Positions 6,267-9,186 of a stretch of DNA of 9,186 nucleotides are shown here, piece after piece (within the stretch, counting starts at the first letter, position 1; each line of letters begins with the position of its first letter). Under the pieces are notes generated by a model, which saw only the letters and a list, made by a program, of their open reading frames with translations, was not told where the DNA came from and ran no database searches. The stretch lies in contig CAZIZT010000033.1 in assembly GCA_964544085.1 (NCBI GenBank), forward strand, positions 1 to 9,186. Reading direction: 5' to 3'. The translations under genes and the position numbers were made by a program. This DNA comes from CAZIZT01 sp964544085. Lineage in GTDB: Bacteria > Campylobacterota_A > Desulfurellia > Desulfurellales > Hippeaceae.

Positions 6267-7354
6267 GTTTTTTTCTTTAAGAACCGATACAGATGCCATA
6301 GAGAGCGTTTCGAAGCGCTTGTTCTCAAAAAGAGCCTGTTGCCCGCATATTGCGTATCTATCTTTTCTACCTGTTCTTTGTGCTTTATCAGCAACTCGAA
6401 CTTGTTCCCATGGAGTTTTCTTGGCCAGATGGTTATATCACCGCCAGCTTCGTGTAGCTGCTTTTCGTCCTCCACATTAACAATTAAAGCCCCTGCAAAA
6501 CAGGGTTTGCTGGACATAAGCTCGCTCAGTCTGCCACCTGTGAAGCTTTCCACTATCGCCAGCTTCAGATTTAACCGCATGAGTTCATCAGACACAACAT
6601 CCTCTATCGCTTTTCCATCAACGCTAAAGAGGTGATCTTTAAAGAGTGACATCGCATTATCACAGAACCGTTTCAGTATATCTCTGTCTTTGCTTAACAC
6701 CCTCAAAATGATCTCACCTTCCGCTGCATTTATAACGACTTCAAGACCATCTTTGTCAACCCTGGAAAGGGCAGCATCGACATCAGATTCTGCAATACCT
6801 ATGATTCTGAGTGTTGCTAAAAACGGTGGATGAACATGATGGATCTCCTTAAGGAGACCACAGAGATGCTGGTCAATCATCTCCTTAAGCTCGGACGGAA
6901 CACCGGGAAGTGCTATGCAGTGTGCGTGTCTCAACTTGATCATAAATCCATCGGCGGATCCAGAGCTGTTGGGTATTATTATGCTGCCCTCTGGAAAGTA
7001 AGCCTGCTTTATGTGAGAAAGTCTCAGCCTGTAACCCCGACTGCTGACCCTTGAGATTATCTTTTTGTAGGTGTTTCTCTCAAGCTTGAGTCTATGGAGT
7101 GAGTAGTCGGAGATAGCCTCGCGGGTGAGATCATCAAAGGTGGGACCAAGTCCTCCACTTGCCACAATCAGATCACATTTTTCATCAAGATATTCCAAAG
7201 CCCGTTTTATCTCATCCAGAGTGTCACCAACGGTGAGTATCCACCTGACATCGCATCCACACTCAAGGAGCCTGCTGGCTATGAATGACGCGTTGGTATC
7301 CACAACTGAGCCAAGTAGAAGCTCATTGCCTATTGTTAAGATGCCCGATATCAT
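6263..7354 (-). CDS. CinA-like protein: MoCF-type N-terminal domain with a shortened PncC-like C-terminal domain
   Basis: The 363-residue product belongs to the CinA family, whose characterised members act in pyridine-nucleotide salvage (NMN deamidase and ADP-ribose pyrophosphatase activities) and which in some bacteria is competence-induced. The N-terminal domain (1-170) is well kept: GNELLLGSVVDTN at 9-21, SGGLGPTFDD at 66-75 and LPGVPSEL at 149-156. A middle region at about 175-245 follows. The C-terminal domain begins LAIVESFTGG (265-274), matching the AESCTGG signature with Cys replaced by Phe. The helix, the YSNEAK segment and the GIAGP loop expected next are not recognisable. The sequence passes quickly to a strand and GNRLFLRTSASKRSLWHLY, which resembles the usual ending with GDR. 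CinA is normally about 410-420 residues. ATG 7354 has AAGGAG seven bases upstream, overlapping the stop of the permease gene. Confidence 0.88.
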   Translation of the reverse strand: MISGILTIGNELLLGSVVDTNASFIASRLLECGCDVRWILTVGDTLDEIKRALEYLDEKCDLIVASGGLGPTFDDLTREAISDYSLHRLKLERNTYKKIISRVSSRGYRLRLSHIKQAYFPEGSIIIPNSSGSADGFMIKLRHAHCIALPGVPSELKEMIDQHLCGLLKEIHHVHPPFLATLRIIGIAESDVDAALSRVDKDGLEVVINAAEGEIILRVLSKDRDILKRFCDNAMSLFKDHLFSVDGKAIEDVVSDELMRLNLKLAIVESFTGGRLSELMSSKPCFAGALIVNVEDEKQLHEAGGDITIWPRKLHGNKFELLIKHKEQVEKIDTQYAGNRLFLRTSASKRSLWHLYRFLKKKT

Positions 7355-7361
7355 CTGTAAA

Positions 7362-7367
7362 CTCCTT
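7362..7367 (-). promoter_or_regulatory. Shine-Dalgarno site of the cinA-like gene, overlapping the preceding stop codon
   Basis: Read on the minus strand this is AAGGAG, seven bases before ATG 7354. Its first two bases form part of the TAA stop (7368-7366) of the TSUP permease gene, so terminating ribosomes sit on the site of the next gene, favouring coupled translation. Confidence 0.6.
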
Positions 7368-8103
7368 AAAAGAACATCAACTTAACGGCAAAAACAAAGA
7401 GGAGGATCAACAAGGCTGCTCGAATGAAACTGTCGCCTTTTTTCAGGGAGAGCTTGATTGCAAAAGTGGCACCCAACATACTGCCCAGACCAAGCACCAC
7501 ACCGTCGATTAGATTAACCTTGTGAGAGAGTATGAAGACTGGCAGAACAGTAACGGTGTAGAGGGTTATTAGAAAGACCTTTATGGCGTTTGCTTCAACC
7601 ATACTCAATCCGGATAGAATCGAGGCGGCTATGATAAAAAACCCTACCCCCGCTTGAACAAAACCACCGTAAACACCTATTAAAAAGAAGACAAAACCAA
7701 GTACACCTAAATTTCTAAACCGCTTGAAACGCTCAGCGAATCTCCTCGGATCATATATGGTAATCAGACTGACAAGCACCATCAGTAATCCTACGATTTT
7801 TTTGAACAACACATCTGAGATCTGCGTCGCCATATAGCTACCAAGAAGCGAACCAGCTATTGTGAAGCCAGCAAGCTTGAGGGCAAATCCCTTTTTAAGC
7901 AGCTTCAGTTTGTTGAATCGAAACGATGCAAAGCTGTTTTGAATGAGAAGCCCCACCCTGTTGGTTCCATTTGCAACGGTTGGAGGCAATCCCAGCCACA
8001 TGAGAACAGCAAGCGTTATAAAAGACCCACCGGCTGCGAGCACGTTTATGAAGCCCACGCAAACACCAAGAACAAACACAAGTGGTAATACGGAAATGTC
8101 CAT
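7366..8103 (-). CDS. TauE/SafE (TSUP) family membrane transporter
   Basis: TSUP proteins are inner-membrane permeases of seven or eight helices linked to export or uptake of sulfite, sulfoacetate, thiosulfate and other sulfur or organic anions; the substrate here cannot be read from sequence. The 245-residue product shows the two-fold repeat of the family. The first half contains LAAGGSFITLAVLMWLGLPP and ANGTNRVGLLIQN (22-56); the second contains GVYGGFVQAGVGFFIIAA (143-160) and EANAIKVFL (170-178). Hydrophobic segments cover nearly the whole length, with a basic cytoplasmic loop at 119-130. ATG 8103 is chosen because it places the first helix at the N-terminus as usual. No clear ribosome site precedes it, and a TTG at 8154 would add 17 residues directly after the upstream stop. 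It lies 51 bases after the GGDEF gene and 11 before the cinA-like gene. Confidence 0.9.
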   Translation of the reverse strand: MDISVLPLVFVLGVCVGFINVLAAGGSFITLAVLMWLGLPPTVANGTNRVGLLIQNSFASFRFNKLKLLKKGFALKLAGFTIAGSLLGSYMATQISDVLFKKIVGLLMVLVSLITIYDPRRFAERFKRFRNLGVLGFVFFLIGVYGGFVQAGVGFFIIAASILSGLSMVEANAIKVFLITLYTVTVLPVFILSHKVNLIDGVVLGLGSMLGATFAIKLSLKKGDSFIRAALLILLFVFAVKLMFF

Positions 8104-8154
8104 ATCTGGTATTCTATAAAAACTCAGATAGATGTAAACAAACTTTGCAGGCAA

Positions 8155-9060
8155 TTACTGTTTAAGCATAATTCTCATCAATGCCTTTTCGATGGTGTCG
8201 CTGTCCCTCAGCTGGGTTAAGCCGTAGGATACCTTCACCTTGAAGCGTTCGTTGTTCTTTTGAAATACGATACGGTTCAGTAGGTAGCGAATTTTCTCCG
8301 CAAAAAGCTCAGCCTTTTCCTTGTCCGTGTTGTGTAACAATATCCTGAAATCACCACCCTCACAACGAGTAACCGTGTCGCTTGATCTGCAATTTTCATA
8401 GATAATGTTGGCTATAGAGCGAACAACGGCATGTTCAACAGAGTGTCCAAACCGCTGACTTATCTGGACAATGTTGGTGAGTCTGATTAGAAGGAGGCAA
8501 ACAGGAGTTTTGTACCGTTTAAGAGTGTATAGCTCTCCGTTAAAAGCCATCTCAAAGTAACGGCAGTTACCAAGCAGGGTAACAGGATCCTGAATGCTTA
8601 TTTCGTCTACATCCTTCAGCGTCTCCTCTATGTTTTCTATGTTTTCTTTTACCTCGTTGAGCTTATTAAACAACTGGGTATATTTGTCCAAAAACGCATC
8701 CATTTTCTTCTTCAGTTCTCTTTTCTCATCCAGGGTTATGCTTCGCCTGATGCTGTCAACCGACTCATCGAGTTTTCTTTTATCCTCCTCAAGATGCACT
8801 ACCAGTTTCTCCTTTGTCTCCTCAATCTTGATGTGTATTTCCTTCATCTTTTCATCTTTGAGTTTTGCAGCCTTGGAATTCAACTTCTCGAAGGCAAGCT
8901 CTCTATCGGCATTCAGGCAGTCCTCCTCGGTGAAGCCGTTTTGTTTGGCAAACTTTACAAACAACTTCTTATACGTACCGGGAAGGAGGGCAATACCGTG
9001 CTTGCGTGCGTGTGCAAGCACCTTTTCTTGAATCTCCTTGATCTGCTTTTCATCCAACAT
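8155..9060 (-). CDS. degenerate GGDEF-domain protein with long coiled-coil N-terminus, probable c-di-GMP receptor
   Basis: The 301-residue soluble protein has an N-terminal helical segment (1-60), a long charged coiled coil (about 60-152, rich in Lys and Glu) and a GGDEF-type domain (about 155-301). The domain is recognisable from QDPVTLLGNCRYFE (157-170), FGHSVEHAVVRSIANII (204-220) and the C-terminal VSYGLTQL. It lacks the diguanylate cyclase residues: the GGDEF position reads EGGDF (234-238), and the metal/substrate stretch (canonically DxDxFKxxND) reads RLTNIVQISQ with R193, T195, S201 and Q202. The RxxD inhibitory-site motif is kept as R225-S-S-D228, five residues before the signature. 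By analogy with PopA-type proteins this suggests binding rather than making c-di-GMP. ATG 9060 is preferred because AAAGGTGAAAGA precedes it; ATG 9108 would add 16 residues and has a weaker AGGA ten bases upstream. A GATAAT at 9115-9120 could be a -10 box, but I see no good -35. Confidence 0.85.
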   Translation of the reverse strand: MLDEKQIKEIQEKVLAHARKHGIALLPGTYKKLFVKFAKQNGFTEEDCLNADRELAFEKLNSKAAKLKDEKMKEIHIKIEETKEKLVVHLEEDKRKLDESVDSIRRSITLDEKRELKKKMDAFLDKYTQLFNKLNEVKENIENIEETLKDVDEISIQDPVTLLGNCRYFEMAFNGELYTLKRYKTPVCLLLIRLTNIVQISQRFGHSVEHAVVRSIANIIYENCRSSDTVTRCEGGDFRILLHNTDKEKAELFAEKIRYLLNRIVFQKNNERFKVKVSYGLTQLRDSDTIEKALMRIMLKQ

Positions 9061-9064
9061 TCTT

Positions 9065-9070
9065 TCACCT
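9065..9070 (-). promoter_or_regulatory. Shine-Dalgarno site favouring the internal start of the GGDEF-family gene
   Basis: Read on the minus strand this is AGGTGA, four bases before ATG 9060. It lies in frame inside the longer reading from ATG 9108, and is the main reason for choosing the shorter protein. The spacing is slightly short, so the choice is not secure. Confidence 0.45.
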
Positions 9071-9186
9071 TTAACAAACGGCAACAACCGAGGGGACCTA
9101 TTTTCCATATTTTTATTATCCTATGAAAAAATCGTGAAAATACCAGAGCAAAATTCTATAAGTTGATTTTTAAGCACACCACATAT

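Noticed and set aside
6256..6274. A7-TCAAG-T7 repeat as a terminator between cinA and def
   Set aside because: The stem would be only A-T pairs and it codes the lysine-rich end of the CinA-like protein; too weak to call.
8594..9126. Plus-strand open frames opposite the GGDEF-family gene
   Set aside because: Ser/Phe/Leu-rich translations typical of the antisense of a Lys/Glu-rich coiled coil; no ribosome site or recognisable domain.
9109..9186. Promoter for the leftward train upstream of the GGDEF-family gene
   Set aside because: GATAAT at 9115-9120 is a fair -10 box but no acceptable -35 is found at 16-18 bases; the region also runs to the window edge.

Overview
The window is about 9.2 kb of dense bacterial chromosome. 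It holds a partial EAL-domain gene, a rightward envelope/export operon (tatB-tatC-pilD-lptF/G) and a leftward gene train (degenerate GGDEF protein, TSUP permease, cinA-like, def, fmt, lnt). The two trains converge tail to tail near 3.4 kb. I see no tRNA, rRNA, CRISPR array, insertion sequence or phage gene. The longest intergenic stretch inside the window is about 81 bases, so no gene-free region exceeds 300 bases.

The organism is a diderm (Gram-negative) bacterium, shown by Lnt, an LptF/G permease and the Tat system. Base composition is moderately AT-rich, and AGG/AGA and ATA codons are frequent, as often seen in thermophilic or AT-leaning genomes. A Desulfurella/Hippea-like or related Campylobacterota/Desulfobacterota lineage would fit, but this is an impression from gene content and style, not a demonstrated assignment.

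Layout: bases 1-564 are the 3' end of an EAL (cyclic-di-GMP phosphodiesterase) gene with all visible catalytic positions kept. A TTGACA-type promoter candidate at 591-619 precedes tatB, tatC, prepilin peptidase and the LptF/G permease, which are packed with a 4-base overlap or zero gap at two junctions. On the other strand the train reads from 9060 (or 9108) down to 3362. def and fmt overlap by four bases, and lnt starts inside the end of fmt with a TTG codon. The last 71 bases of lptF/G and lnt are coded on both strands, so no classical terminator lies between the two transcription units.

Functionally, most of the window handles proteins and the envelope. Fmt and Def add and remove the initiator formyl group, Tat exports folded proteins, PilD processes type IV pilin-like precursors, Lnt completes lipoproteins and LptF/G helps export lipopolysaccharide. 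The two less ordinary proteins are a GGDEF-family protein that has lost its catalytic residues but keeps an RxxD inhibitory-site motif, suggesting a c-di-GMP receptor rather than a synthase, and a CinA-like protein whose C-terminal PncC-type domain is internally shortened. I did not find a clear new multi-gene system; these two proteins and the convergent overlap are the best leads.
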